Shown in pieces: positions 15,859 to 23,919 of a stretch of DNA of 64,000 bases. The stretch spans positions 1 to 64,000 of the forward strand of contig DAHVCP010000011.1 of assembly GCA_027314025.1 (NCBI GenBank), in the 5' to 3' direction. Source of the DNA: Acidobacteriota bacterium. GTDB taxonomy: Bacteria > Acidobacteriota > Terriglobia > Terriglobales > SCQP01. The notes beneath the pieces were generated by a model. The model ran no database searches, was not told where the DNA came from, and saw only the letters and a program-made list of their open reading frames with translations. A program made the position numbers and the translations under genes. The first letter of the stretch is position 1, and each line of letters opens with the position of its first letter.

Positions 15859-16935
15859 CTATGCTCCTTCCGGCAGCAGCACCACGCGGTTCAGGTGGCG
15901 GGGATGGTCGGAATCCAGCCCTTTTTTCCGGCCCGTGAACAAACCAAGCCACTGCGCCGGAACCAGCCGGGGCGCCAGCCAAGCGAGGTCGCCGCCGTCG
16001 GCGCCGCACTCCAAGCAGAGATCGGCGGCGCGCCGCAGGCCGCCGCCGGCCTGCCCGGTGACCACGGCGGTGGTCCCGCCCAGCCCCTTGACCTCCTGCA
16101 CCACCGCGCGTTCCTGCTCCGCCCCGGCGGCGGACACCTGGAACAGCACCAGCGTCTCCGGCGCCACGATGGATTTGGGCCCGTGGCGAAACTCCAGCGT
16201 GTGGAAGCTTTGGGAATAGGAACAGGACATCTCCTGCACCTTCAAAGCGCCTTCGTTGGCCAGGCCATAGTAGGGCCCTTGCCCCAGCCAAACGTAATCC
16301 GCGAAATCGCGCGCCGCCACCAGCGCCTCCACCGCGACGCGCGATTGGTCCACGAAGGCCCGCGCCGGCCGCGGCATGCGGCGCAGGGCCTCGGCGGCGG
16401 CTTCATCGCCAGCGATCTCTGCGGCCAGATATTGCACCGCCAGCAGCATGGAGGTGAACGACAAGGTCATCACCGTGCTCTCTTCCTCCGCCGCCGCCGG
16501 CCGCAGGCTGGCGGCGGCGCGGCGCTCCAGCGCCTCGCCCGGCGTGCAGGTCACGGCCAAGAACGGCTGCCGCTCGGCGTCCAAGAAATCCGCCACGCGC
16601 AGCACCTCGGAGGTGGTGCCCGACCGCGAGATCAGCACCGGCTGGCACGGCGCCTGCCGGTGCCAGGCCAGTTGCGGAAACAGCAGCAGTTCGGAGGCGG
16701 GCAGGGCGCGGGCTTCCATGCCGGTCATGGCCCGCCAGCAGGCGGCGGCGGTCTGCGCCAAGTAGTAACTCGAGCCGCAGCCCACGAACAGCCAAGCGCG
16801 ATGGCCGGGCAGCGCGCCGGCAATGCGCCGCGCCTCGCCGCCGGCGGCGAAGTGGTCCAGGGATTGTTGCCAACGTTCCGGCTGGGACTGAATCTCCGCG
16901 CCGGTATGCACGCCTAGTGGAGGATGGGAGTTCAT
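15859..16935 (-). CDS. SIS-domain sugar isomerase/deaminase (AgaS/GlmS C-domain type)
   Basis: 358 residues with two SIS domains. Domain one contains FVGCGSSYYLAQTAA and LISRSGTTSEVLR; domain two contains GQGPYYGLANEGALKVQEMS and FRHGPKSIVAPE. These are the phosphosugar-binding loops of GlmS and AgaS. There is no glutaminase domain, so it is an isomerase or deaminase rather than a glucosamine-6-phosphate synthase. ATG 16935 is preferred to an in-frame TTG at 16944. It sits between a DeoR-type repressor and a PfkB kinase, which is the aga operon pattern. I infer galactosamine-6-phosphate deaminase/ketose isomerase activity. Confidence 0.88.
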   Translation of the reverse strand: MNSHPPLGVHTGAEIQSQPERWQQSLDHFAAGGEARRIAGALPGHRAWLFVGCGSSYYLAQTAAACWRAMTGMEARALPASELLLFPQLAWHRQAPCQPVLISRSGTTSEVLRVADFLDAERQPFLAVTCTPGEALERRAAASLRPAAAEEESTVMTLSFTSMLLAVQYLAAEIAGDEAAAEALRRMPRPARAFVDQSRVAVEALVAARDFADYVWLGQGPYYGLANEGALKVQEMSCSYSQSFHTLEFRHGPKSIVAPETLVLFQVSAAGAEQERAVVQEVKGLGGTTAVVTGQAGGGLRRAADLCLECGADGGDLAWLAPRLVPAQWLGLFTGRKKGLDSDHPRHLNRVVLLPEGA

Positions 16936-16951
16936 TCGAATCAAGGAAAAG

Positions 16952-17719
16952 TCAGACGATCGTGACCTCGATGCCGGCCTCGCGCAGGGCCCGCTCGTCT
17001 TCGGCCGACAAGCCGCGGTCGGTGATCACTTGGTGGATGGCCGCGGGCAGCGCGATCAGCGACAGGCTGCGGGAACCGAATTTGCTCGAGTCGCAGACCA
17101 CCACCCGCCGCCGGGCGATGTGCAGCATGACTTGATTGACCTTGGCTTCCATCACGTTCGGCGTCGTCAGGCCGAAGGCGGGATCGAAGCCATCCACGCC
17201 CAGAAACAAAATGTCGGCGCTAAGCCGGCGCAGCGTGGCTTCGGCCAGGGGCCCGACCAAGGAAAAGGAATTGGGCCGCAGACTCCCGCCGGTCAGAATG
17301 ACCTCGACTTCCGTGCCCGCCAACTCCGCCGCGATATTGACCGCATTGGTGATGACGGTGAGCTGGCGGAAACGGCGCAACTCCCGGGCCACGGCGGTGG
17401 TCGTGCTGCCGGAGTCCAGCACGACGGATTGGCCCTCTTCGACCTGCCGCGCGGCGGCCAGGGCGATGCGGTGCTTTTCCCGGCGGTAGAGCTTTTCCTT
17501 GTCCTGCAAGCTGCGGTCCACCAGGGCGGCGGAGCGCACCGGCAGCGCCCCGCCATGGGTGCGATGCAGCAGCCCTTGCCCGTGCAGGGCTTCCAGATCC
17601 TGGCGGATGGTCACCTGCGAGGTGGCGAAACGGCGCGCCAAGCCGTTCACCAAGACCTTGCCGTCCTGGTGCAGCAACTCCACGATCTTGCGCCGCCGCT
17701 CTTCCGCCAGCAGCGACAT
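16952..17719 (-). CDS. DeoR-family transcriptional repressor
   Basis: 255 residues from ATG 17719; an upstream ATG at 17752 is also open. The N-terminal helix-turn-helix (LAEERRRKIVELLHQDGKV, then FATSQVTIRQDLEALHGQG, then HRTHGGAL) is the DeoR signature. The effector domain has SGSTTTAVARELR, TGGSLRPNSFSLVG and LFLGVDGFD, the sugar-phosphate-binding loops shared with AgaR, GlpR and FruR. It is followed after 16 nt by the SIS gene. It probably represses the adjacent utilisation genes, with a phosphorylated sugar intermediate as inducer. Confidence 0.92.
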   Translation of the reverse strand: MSLLAEERRRKIVELLHQDGKVLVNGLARRFATSQVTIRQDLEALHGQGLLHRTHGGALPVRSAALVDRSLQDKEKLYRREKHRIALAAARQVEEGQSVVLDSGSTTTAVARELRRFRQLTVITNAVNIAAELAGTEVEVILTGGSLRPNSFSLVGPLAEATLRRLSADILFLGVDGFDPAFGLTTPNVMEAKVNQVMLHIARRRVVVCDSSKFGSRSLSLIALPAAIHQVITDRGLSAEDERALREAGIEVTIV

Positions 17720-17824
17720 GCCAGTGTCCGTTCCTGAAGTCACGTTTCTCATGTTAGGGCATGCCGATGGCGGCGGACGGGCGCGGGCGGCGGTGCGGCC
17801 CGCGGCGCTGGCGGCCCGGCATGC

Positions 17825-20308
17825 TCATCGCTCCGCGGGATAGCGCCGGTTTTGGCGCAGCGTGAAGCGGGTGCGCGGATGTCCGGTCACCCGCACCGTA
17901 AGCCGGCGGCGGCGGACCGGCGTCCCATGCACGGAGGCCAAGCCGCGGGCGGTCACCGTGACCGTGAACACGCCGGCATGGGTAAAGGTGTGGCGCGCCC
18001 GCGCCCCGGCCATGGAGGTGCCATCGCCGAAACTCCACCGGTAGCTGAGCACCGGCGGCGATCCGGCGGCCAAGGCGGCCGCAAACGCCAGGGCTTGGCC
18101 CGCGCGCGCGGCGGCCGGCGCCGTCACCACCAACCGCGGCGCGGCGGCGGGCAGCGCGGTGTTTACCAGTTCGATCAGGCGCACCGAGCGCGGCGCTTCG
18201 GCCGCGATCCGCACCTCGCCGCCGGGCAGCGCCAGCGGCGCATTATGGTCGAGCACGTCGTAGGCGCGGACCGCGCCGGCGGCGGGAAAGCCCAGCGCCG
18301 CCAGTGAAAGCGCGTGCTGCGTCGCATGCTGCGTCCAGTTGAAGATCGCCAGCATCGCCTGGCGCCGGTCCTCGCGCAGATAGAACACGCTGGGCGCGCC
18401 GTCGGCCCGCGGAAAGGTCATCAAATCCAACGGCAGCGCGGAGCGCCTTAGCCGGTTCAGGTCAATGATCTGCCGCTTCTCGGCCAGCGCCAGCCGGCGC
18501 GGCTCGGCGCCCAGCGTGGGCAGGTCGTCGCCGATTTCAAACATGCCGCCCGCCATCGCCGCCAGCACGATCTGCACCTGCGCCTCATGGAAGGTCAGGC
18601 CGGCGCGCGACTCATGCCAATGCTGCTGCGGCTCGACCTCGCGCGAAACCGAAAACGCGTCCGGATCGGCGACGAAGAAGTTGCCGTTCATGTAAAAGCG
18701 GCTGGCGATGTTGCTGACCGCGTCCCGGCTGGCGGCGAAGGAGTGGCCCGTGTCCGGGGCGATGCGCCCCTCGTTCACGAAGCCCACCGGCGCCAGCATG
18801 GCGCTGCCGTCCTTGTCCAGCAGCACATGGGGACCGACCGCCTGGCGGATGATGCGCAGGCCGATGCGCTGCGCCTCCAGCGCCGTCGTGCCGGGCCGGT
18901 AGTAGTCGCCTTCGATGGCGGCGGCGTCCATGAAATCCAGCTTGATGTAGCGCACGCCCCACTGCCGCGTCAGGATGCGGTAGGTGCGGCGCAGGTACGC
19001 CTGCGCGCCGGGGTTGGTCGTGTCCAGCACGTAGAGCGGATCGCTGTGCCCGGTGACGTAGTTGACGCGAATGGGCTGGCCTTGGGCGTCGTGCACCAGC
19101 CAGCCGCGATGATGCTGGTAGACCCAGGCGCGGGCGGAAACCTCGAACGGCGCGGTCCAAATGCCGGGAATCAGCCCCAAGCCGCGGATCCGGTGTTCCA
19201 GCAGCCACATGCCGTTGGGAAACTGCGTGGCGTTGGCGATGGTGTATTCCCCCCGCGCGTAGTCATACCCCTCGTCAATGTGCAGATAGTTGTAGCCGAG
19301 ACGGCGCAGATGCTCGGCCTGCCACAACGCGTTGGCCCAGACCTCGCCGCTGGTGATGCCGCCATAAAACGCCGTCCAGCTCCACCAGCCCATGGGGTCG
19401 TCGCGGCGGGTGAAATGAGTGTCGTGCAGGCGGCCGACGGCGCGGCCGTACCGCTCCAGCGGGCCCAGATAGCCGGGGCCTGAGGCGAACATCACCAGGT
19501 CGGAGGTCAGCGCGGCGCCGGGCGCCAGCGGCAGATCGAGAAACATGCGCTGGGCGGCGGGAATGTCGTCGCGCTGGAGCATCACCCGCGTCGTTCCGGT
19601 TTCGTCCAGCGTCAGGCCGGCAATGCGCCGGGCGGCGGGCTGCACCGTCAGATGCGCCACGGTCAAGAACCGGTCTTCGGTCAGCGCCGCCAGCAGCAGG
19701 CTGCGCCGGTCGGCGCGGTTGTAAATGAGAAGGTCGCGATAGCCATGGAAACCGCCCCGCGGCGCGCGGCCCAGGCCGGCGATATGGATGGAGGGGTCCT
19801 CGCTCACCGATTCCGCCAAGATGCGGTCGCGGGCTTGCGGCGCGCCCAGGTTGACCGTCGCCGCGTCGGCCAGCCGCAGGCCCTGAATCGCCAGCGCCCC
19901 GCCCGTGGTGTTGCGCACCGTCAGGCGCATATCGCCATAGGAGTGATCGGCGTACAGGCGGAGGCGGCAGATCAGGTCGGGCTCGCCGGCCAGGCCGCCG
20001 AAGTGCAGCGTCAGCGCTTGCCCCGCGCCCAAGGCGTCGTGAAACGCCGTCACCACCGCGCTGTGGTGCGGGTACGCCGCGGCGCTGACCCAATGATGAT
20101 TGACCTCCGCGCCCACTCGCGCCACCAGCACCGGCGCCGCCTGTCCGGCAGCCAGCACGGCGTAGCCGCCGGCGCCCGGTCGCGCGGCGACGGTGAGCGC
20201 GGCATTGCGGATATGCGGCGCGGCTTGCGCCTGGGCCGGGGCCGTCATCAGGAAGGCGCAAGCGGCCAGGGCGATGGAAGCGGCGATTCGGGAGAGCAAG
20301 AAGCGCAT
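17825..20308 (-). CDS. Secreted GH36/GH27-type alpha-galactosidase-like hydrolase with C-terminal PKD domain
   Basis: 827 residues from ATG 20308 (a GTG at 20317 is also possible). The signal peptide is MRFLLSRIAASIALAACAF through APAQAQA. An N-terminal beta-sandwich (to about 290) is followed by a TIM barrel starting DDPMGWWSWTAFYGG, with HIDEGYDYARG, the nucleophile Asp458 in YIKLDFM and the likely acid/base Asp519 in GRIAPDTGHS. These are clan GH-D signatures. A C-terminal beta domain precedes a PKD domain (about 720-805) with YRWSFGDGTSMAGA and HTFTHAGVFTVTVTA. Substrates in this clan are alpha-galactosides or alpha-N-acetylgalactosaminides. The aga-like genes downstream favour the latter, by inference. 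It starts about 15 nt after the receptor stop. Confidence 0.85.
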   Translation of the reverse strand: MRFLLSRIAASIALAACAFLMTAPAQAQAAPHIRNAALTVAARPGAGGYAVLAAGQAAPVLVARVGAEVNHHWVSAAAYPHHSAVVTAFHDALGAGQALTLHFGGLAGEPDLICRLRLYADHSYGDMRLTVRNTTGGALAIQGLRLADAATVNLGAPQARDRILAESVSEDPSIHIAGLGRAPRGGFHGYRDLLIYNRADRRSLLLAALTEDRFLTVAHLTVQPAARRIAGLTLDETGTTRVMLQRDDIPAAQRMFLDLPLAPGAALTSDLVMFASGPGYLGPLERYGRAVGRLHDTHFTRRDDPMGWWSWTAFYGGITSGEVWANALWQAEHLRRLGYNYLHIDEGYDYARGEYTIANATQFPNGMWLLEHRIRGLGLIPGIWTAPFEVSARAWVYQHHRGWLVHDAQGQPIRVNYVTGHSDPLYVLDTTNPGAQAYLRRTYRILTRQWGVRYIKLDFMDAAAIEGDYYRPGTTALEAQRIGLRIIRQAVGPHVLLDKDGSAMLAPVGFVNEGRIAPDTGHSFAASRDAVSNIASRFYMNGNFFVADPDAFSVSREVEPQQHWHESRAGLTFHEAQVQIVLAAMAGGMFEIGDDLPTLGAEPRRLALAEKRQIIDLNRLRRSALPLDLMTFPRADGAPSVFYLREDRRQAMLAIFNWTQHATQHALSLAALGFPAAGAVRAYDVLDHNAPLALPGGEVRIAAEAPRSVRLIELVNTALPAAAPRLVVTAPAAARAGQALAFAAALAAGSPPVLSYRWSFGDGTSMAGARARHTFTHAGVFTVTVTARGLASVHGTPVRRRRLTVRVTGHPRTRFTLRQNRRYPAER

Positions 20309-20322
20309 GGTGAGCACGATGG

Positions 20323-23300
20323 TTAGAACCGGAACTTTAGCCCAAACTGCATGATCCGCGGACTGGTGGCGGTGTAGGTGAGCTGCCCGAACTGAGGATC
20401 GGTGAGCACCGCGTCGGGCGCCCCAAAGTTGACGTTGTTGAAGGCGTTGTACAGCTCGGCGCGAAACTGCACCGTCTCATGCTCGCCGACGCGTGTGTCC
20501 TTCAGGATCGCCAGATCCGTGTTGAACAGGCCCGGGCCGCGCAGGCCGTTTTTCGGCTCATTGCCGAAGGTGCCCAGGGCATTGGGCGCGAACACCGAGG
20601 TGTTGAAGTACTCCTGAACCTGAGCCGCATGCGACCGCCCCGCGCTGAGGGTGGCGCCCGCCATGCCGGCGCCGGTCAGGCTGGCGCGATCCACATAATC
20701 GCCGCTGAAGGAATTGTCCAAGCCACTCATGACCGTGTACGGAAAGCCGCTCTGCCACGTCAATATCGGCGCCGCCTCCCAGCCGCTCAGCAGCTTGCCC
20801 AGGATCCCCGCCCGATGGCTCGCCGGCAGCGCCCAGGTTCCGGAGAACTTGAACGACTGCGGCAGGTCGCTCGATGCGGGACCGTAGTTAAAGGCGCGGT
20901 TATACGGGTTGGTTTGATAGTAGCTCTGACTGACCGATTCGGAAAAGTCGTTGAAGTTGCGCGCCCAGGTGTAGTCGGCCAAGAACGACAGCCCGTGCCC
21001 CATGCGCTTCTGCACGGTCAGTTGCAACGCGTTGTAGTTGGAGTTGTAGCCCGAGTCAATTGCGCCGATGGGGCCGAAGTTCGGATAGGGCCGCCGCTGC
21101 TGCGTGTTGTTTTCGGTCGAATTGCCCGGCACATAGGCGGCGGCGTTGATGTCGGCCATCGGCTCTTGATCCGACGTGCCAAACAGGTGCTGCCCGCGGT
21201 TGCCGAAATAGGCGGCGCGCACCAGGAACGTGTTGCCCAACTGGCGCTCCAGCGTCAGGTTCCAGGTGGTGATCACCGGCATGGTGAATCCCGGCGCGAA
21301 ATAGTAGGAGAGCGTAGCCGGCAGGGTGAAGGCGACGTTCGACGGCGGCAGCTTCGGCCCGAACTGCGCCGGGAAGGGATCGCTCAGCCCGGCGCTGCTC
21401 CAGGGATCGGCGAAGCTGACGCCGTTCAGCGTGAAGACCGGCGCGAAGGGGGCAACGCCGGCCGCATCCTGCCACGCCAGTGTTTCCGGCGGTTGATAGT
21501 ACAGCCCGAAGCCGCCGCGCAGGCTGGTCTTCCCATCCGCGGTGACCCGGTAGGCGAAACCGAGGCGCGGGGCGAACGCCGACCAATTGGACTCGACCGT
21601 GCCCGCCGGGCAGCCGGGATCGCCCGCGAACAGCAGGCCCGCCGGCGCGTTGGGGAAGCGCCGCGACTGATGCCCGGGCAGAAAACAAGGCAGCCGGTTC
21701 TCGCTGTCGGTATAGGGCAGGTACGGGTTCCAGCGCAGCCCGCCGCTCAGCGTCAGGCTGGATGTCGCGTGCCAGTCATCCTGGAGGAACGCCGCCCAGT
21801 TGTAACCGGTAACGTTGGCGTAAATCCCGCCCCCCTGAACAAACTGGGTCACGTCGCCTAGCATGAAATCGGCGAGGTTGTTGCCCGAAAGACTTCCCCC
21901 AAAATCGAAGCTGCCGCCCTGCAGGTATTGATTGTTGATGGGCGCGGTGACGCGCAGCATCTCGCCGCCCATGGTCAACTGCTGATTGCCCCTGACCCAG
22001 GTAATCACTTCCCGCAGGGTCTGGTCGCCGCGGTCGTAGGCGCCGACATTGGAGGAACCGGCGGCGAAGTAGCCGTCCACCGTGATGTTCAACTGCGGCG
22101 TCGGCGACGGCGCCATGTTCACTCCCAGGGCATTGGCCGAAAACGGCGCCGACTGCACGTAACCGCCCACCTGCTGGTTCCAGCCGTACCAGGTGTTGAA
22201 CAGCAGCGTCGGCGAGGCGACATAGGCGTCGTTCAGCGCCACCGTCTGCACCCGGATGCGGTTGGCGTTGGAGCTCATGGCCAGAATGTCGTTGCCCACC
22301 GCCGGCGCCGGCTCGTTGAAGCGGGTGAAAAAATAATGCCCGCTGATGTGCTGCTTGGCGCCCAGATAGTAATCAATTTTGCCGAGAAACTGATTGTCGG
22401 TCGTGTTGGCCGCGGGGCCCAGATAGTTCAGCACACCGCCCGGCTGATTGGGCAGGGGCAGGTACTTCAGGAAGTTCCGCGCCGGCGTCGAGAGGTCGCC
22501 GGAGGGAATCTTGTTATAGGCGAAGGGCTGACCGGTACTCGGATCCGTCAGCTGCGTGCCGCCGGCCGCCAAGGCGGCGGCGGTGCACATGCCCGCGGAG
22601 TCGTACGCGGAGCACAGCGCGCCGAAGTTGCCGCCGCGCTCGGCCAGCGTGGGCACGATGGCAATGTTGCCGTTGGGTGCGGTGCGGGTGATTTCGCCCT
22701 GGTAGCTAGCGAAGAAGAACAGCTTGTTGCGCAGGATCGGCCCGCCCAGCGTGCCGCCGAACTGATTTTGCTTCAACCGGTCCCGCGTGGTGGCGAAAAA
22801 ATTGCGCGCGTCGAAGGCGTCGTTGCGCAGGAACTCGAACAGATCGCCGTGGAACCGGTTGGTGCCCGATTTGGTGACGATGTTGACCACTCCGCTGACC
22901 GCATTGCCGTATTCCGCGCTCATGTTCCCGGTCTGGACGCTGAACTCCTGAATGGCGTCGGGATCGGGAAACGGCAGATTGGTGTTCATGTAGGTATCGT
23001 TGTTATCGGCGCCGTCCAACTGATAGTTGACGCCGTTGGGGCCGCCGCCGTTGACGTCGGCGTATTGCTCGCCGGGGTACGCGCCGCCTTCGCAGCCCGC
23101 TCCGCAGTAGTTGTTGGTGACGTCCGCGGCGCCGGGCACTAGGAACACCAGGCTCTGCGCCTGGCGGCCATTTAGCGGCAAGTTGGCGATGCTGCGCCGG
23201 TTCACGAGTTGGCCTACCGCCGCCGATCGGGTGGTGACCAGCGGCGCATTACCGCTGACGGTCACCTCCTGGCTGGCGGCGCCCACTTTTAGCGTCACCG

Positions 23301-23625
23301 ATTGAGTAGCCGTTTGGTTAACGCTCAGAACAATACCGGTTTGCACGAAGGTCTGAAATCCGGCTTTGGAAACGGTCAGCCGGTATCCGCCGACCGGCAG
23401 CGCCGGGAACAGGTAGCGGCCAGCGGCCGAGGTGCGGGCGGAAAAGACCTGGCCGGTCCCGCTATCCCGCAGGCGCACCGTCGCGCCCACCACCACGCCA
23501 CCCGAGGCATCGGTCACCTGGCCGCCGAGGCTCGCCGTCGTGAACTGCGCCCATGCGGGAGCCGCCGCCCCCAACGCCACCATAATTGCCAACGCCACGC
23601 ATACAATCCACCGACGCACCGCCAT
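20323..23625 (-). CDS. TonB-dependent/Oar-type outer-membrane receptor
   Basis: 1,100 residues. The signal peptide ends around APAWAQ. A carboxypeptidase-regulatory-like beta-sandwich follows (about 28-115; GQVTDASGGVVVGATV, SAAGRYLFPALPVGGYRL), then a plug (LPLNGRQAQSLVFLVPG, YQLDGADNNDTYMNTN, SGVVNIVTKSGTNRFHGDLF) and a long beta-barrel ending in FGLKFRF with the terminal aromatic expected of outer-membrane proteins. SD GGAGG lies just upstream. It heads a same-strand run with the GH36-type enzyme (about 15 nt gap). It therefore probably binds or imports the glycan that the enzyme cleaves. Confidence 0.92.
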   Translation of the reverse strand: MAVRRWIVCVALAIMVALGAAAPAWAQFTTASLGGQVTDASGGVVVGATVRLRDSGTGQVFSARTSAAGRYLFPALPVGGYRLTVSKAGFQTFVQTGIVLSVNQTATQSVTLKVGAASQEVTVSGNAPLVTTRSAAVGQLVNRRSIANLPLNGRQAQSLVFLVPGAADVTNNYCGAGCEGGAYPGEQYADVNGGGPNGVNYQLDGADNNDTYMNTNLPFPDPDAIQEFSVQTGNMSAEYGNAVSGVVNIVTKSGTNRFHGDLFEFLRNDAFDARNFFATTRDRLKQNQFGGTLGGPILRNKLFFFASYQGEITRTAPNGNIAIVPTLAERGGNFGALCSAYDSAGMCTAAALAAGGTQLTDPSTGQPFAYNKIPSGDLSTPARNFLKYLPLPNQPGGVLNYLGPAANTTDNQFLGKIDYYLGAKQHISGHYFFTRFNEPAPAVGNDILAMSSNANRIRVQTVALNDAYVASPTLLFNTWYGWNQQVGGYVQSAPFSANALGVNMAPSPTPQLNITVDGYFAAGSSNVGAYDRGDQTLREVITWVRGNQQLTMGGEMLRVTAPINNQYLQGGSFDFGGSLSGNNLADFMLGDVTQFVQGGGIYANVTGYNWAAFLQDDWHATSSLTLSGGLRWNPYLPYTDSENRLPCFLPGHQSRRFPNAPAGLLFAGDPGCPAGTVESNWSAFAPRLGFAYRVTADGKTSLRGGFGLYYQPPETLAWQDAAGVAPFAPVFTLNGVSFADPWSSAGLSDPFPAQFGPKLPPSNVAFTLPATLSYYFAPGFTMPVITTWNLTLERQLGNTFLVRAAYFGNRGQHLFGTSDQEPMADINAAAYVPGNSTENNTQQRRPYPNFGPIGAIDSGYNSNYNALQLTVQKRMGHGLSFLADYTWARNFNDFSESVSQSYYQTNPYNRAFNYGPASSDLPQSFKFSGTWALPASHRAGILGKLLSGWEAAPILTWQSGFPYTVMSGLDNSFSGDYVDRASLTGAGMAGATLSAGRSHAAQVQEYFNTSVFAPNALGTFGNEPKNGLRGPGLFNTDLAILKDTRVGEHETVQFRAELYNAFNNVNFGAPDAVLTDPQFGQLTYTATSPRIMQFGLKFRF

Positions 23626-23647
23626 AGGGACCTCCGCTTGCTTTTGC

Positions 23648-23687
23648 AGTGGAAAACAAAAGTAAACGAAGGAAACTACAATCCACT
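23648..23687 (-). promoter_or_regulatory. Candidate operator upstream of the receptor-GH36 operon
   Basis: Arms AGTGGA (23648-23653) and TCCACT (23682-23687) flank a T-rich core. Read on the minus strand it contains spaced TTTCC, CGTTT, ACTTTTG and TTTTCC. T-rich TTTC/GTTT repeats of this kind are the style of DeoR-family (AgaR) operators. It lies 23-62 bp before the receptor start and would suit the DeoR-type gene at 16952. The binding is inferred. Confidence 0.4.
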
Positions 23688-23818
23688 ACGTGAGAAATGT
23701 CAAGATCATTTTGCCTATGGCGGAACCGCGGTTTGGCTCACGGGAGGAGCGCCGTGCGATTCATCACTCTTCAGACGAAGACCAGACGGCGCTGGCCCGC
23801 GGGCCGCGGTGGGCGGCC

Positions 23819-23859
23819 AAAAGAAAACCGCCGCGTCCCGGAGAACGGAAACGCGGCGG
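23819..23859 (-). terminator. Rho-independent terminator after the second receptor gene
   Basis: Perfect 9-bp arms CCGCCGCGT (23828-23836) and ACGCGGCGG (23851-23859) are followed on the minus strand by TTTTCTTTT. It lies about 60 bp beyond the stop at 23920 and insulates the promoter region of the next operon. Confidence 0.8.
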
Positions 23860-23919
23860 CGGATGGCCCTCAGGAGGCCGCCGGCGCCCAGGAGCGCCGG
23901 GCACAACAAACGGGTACGG

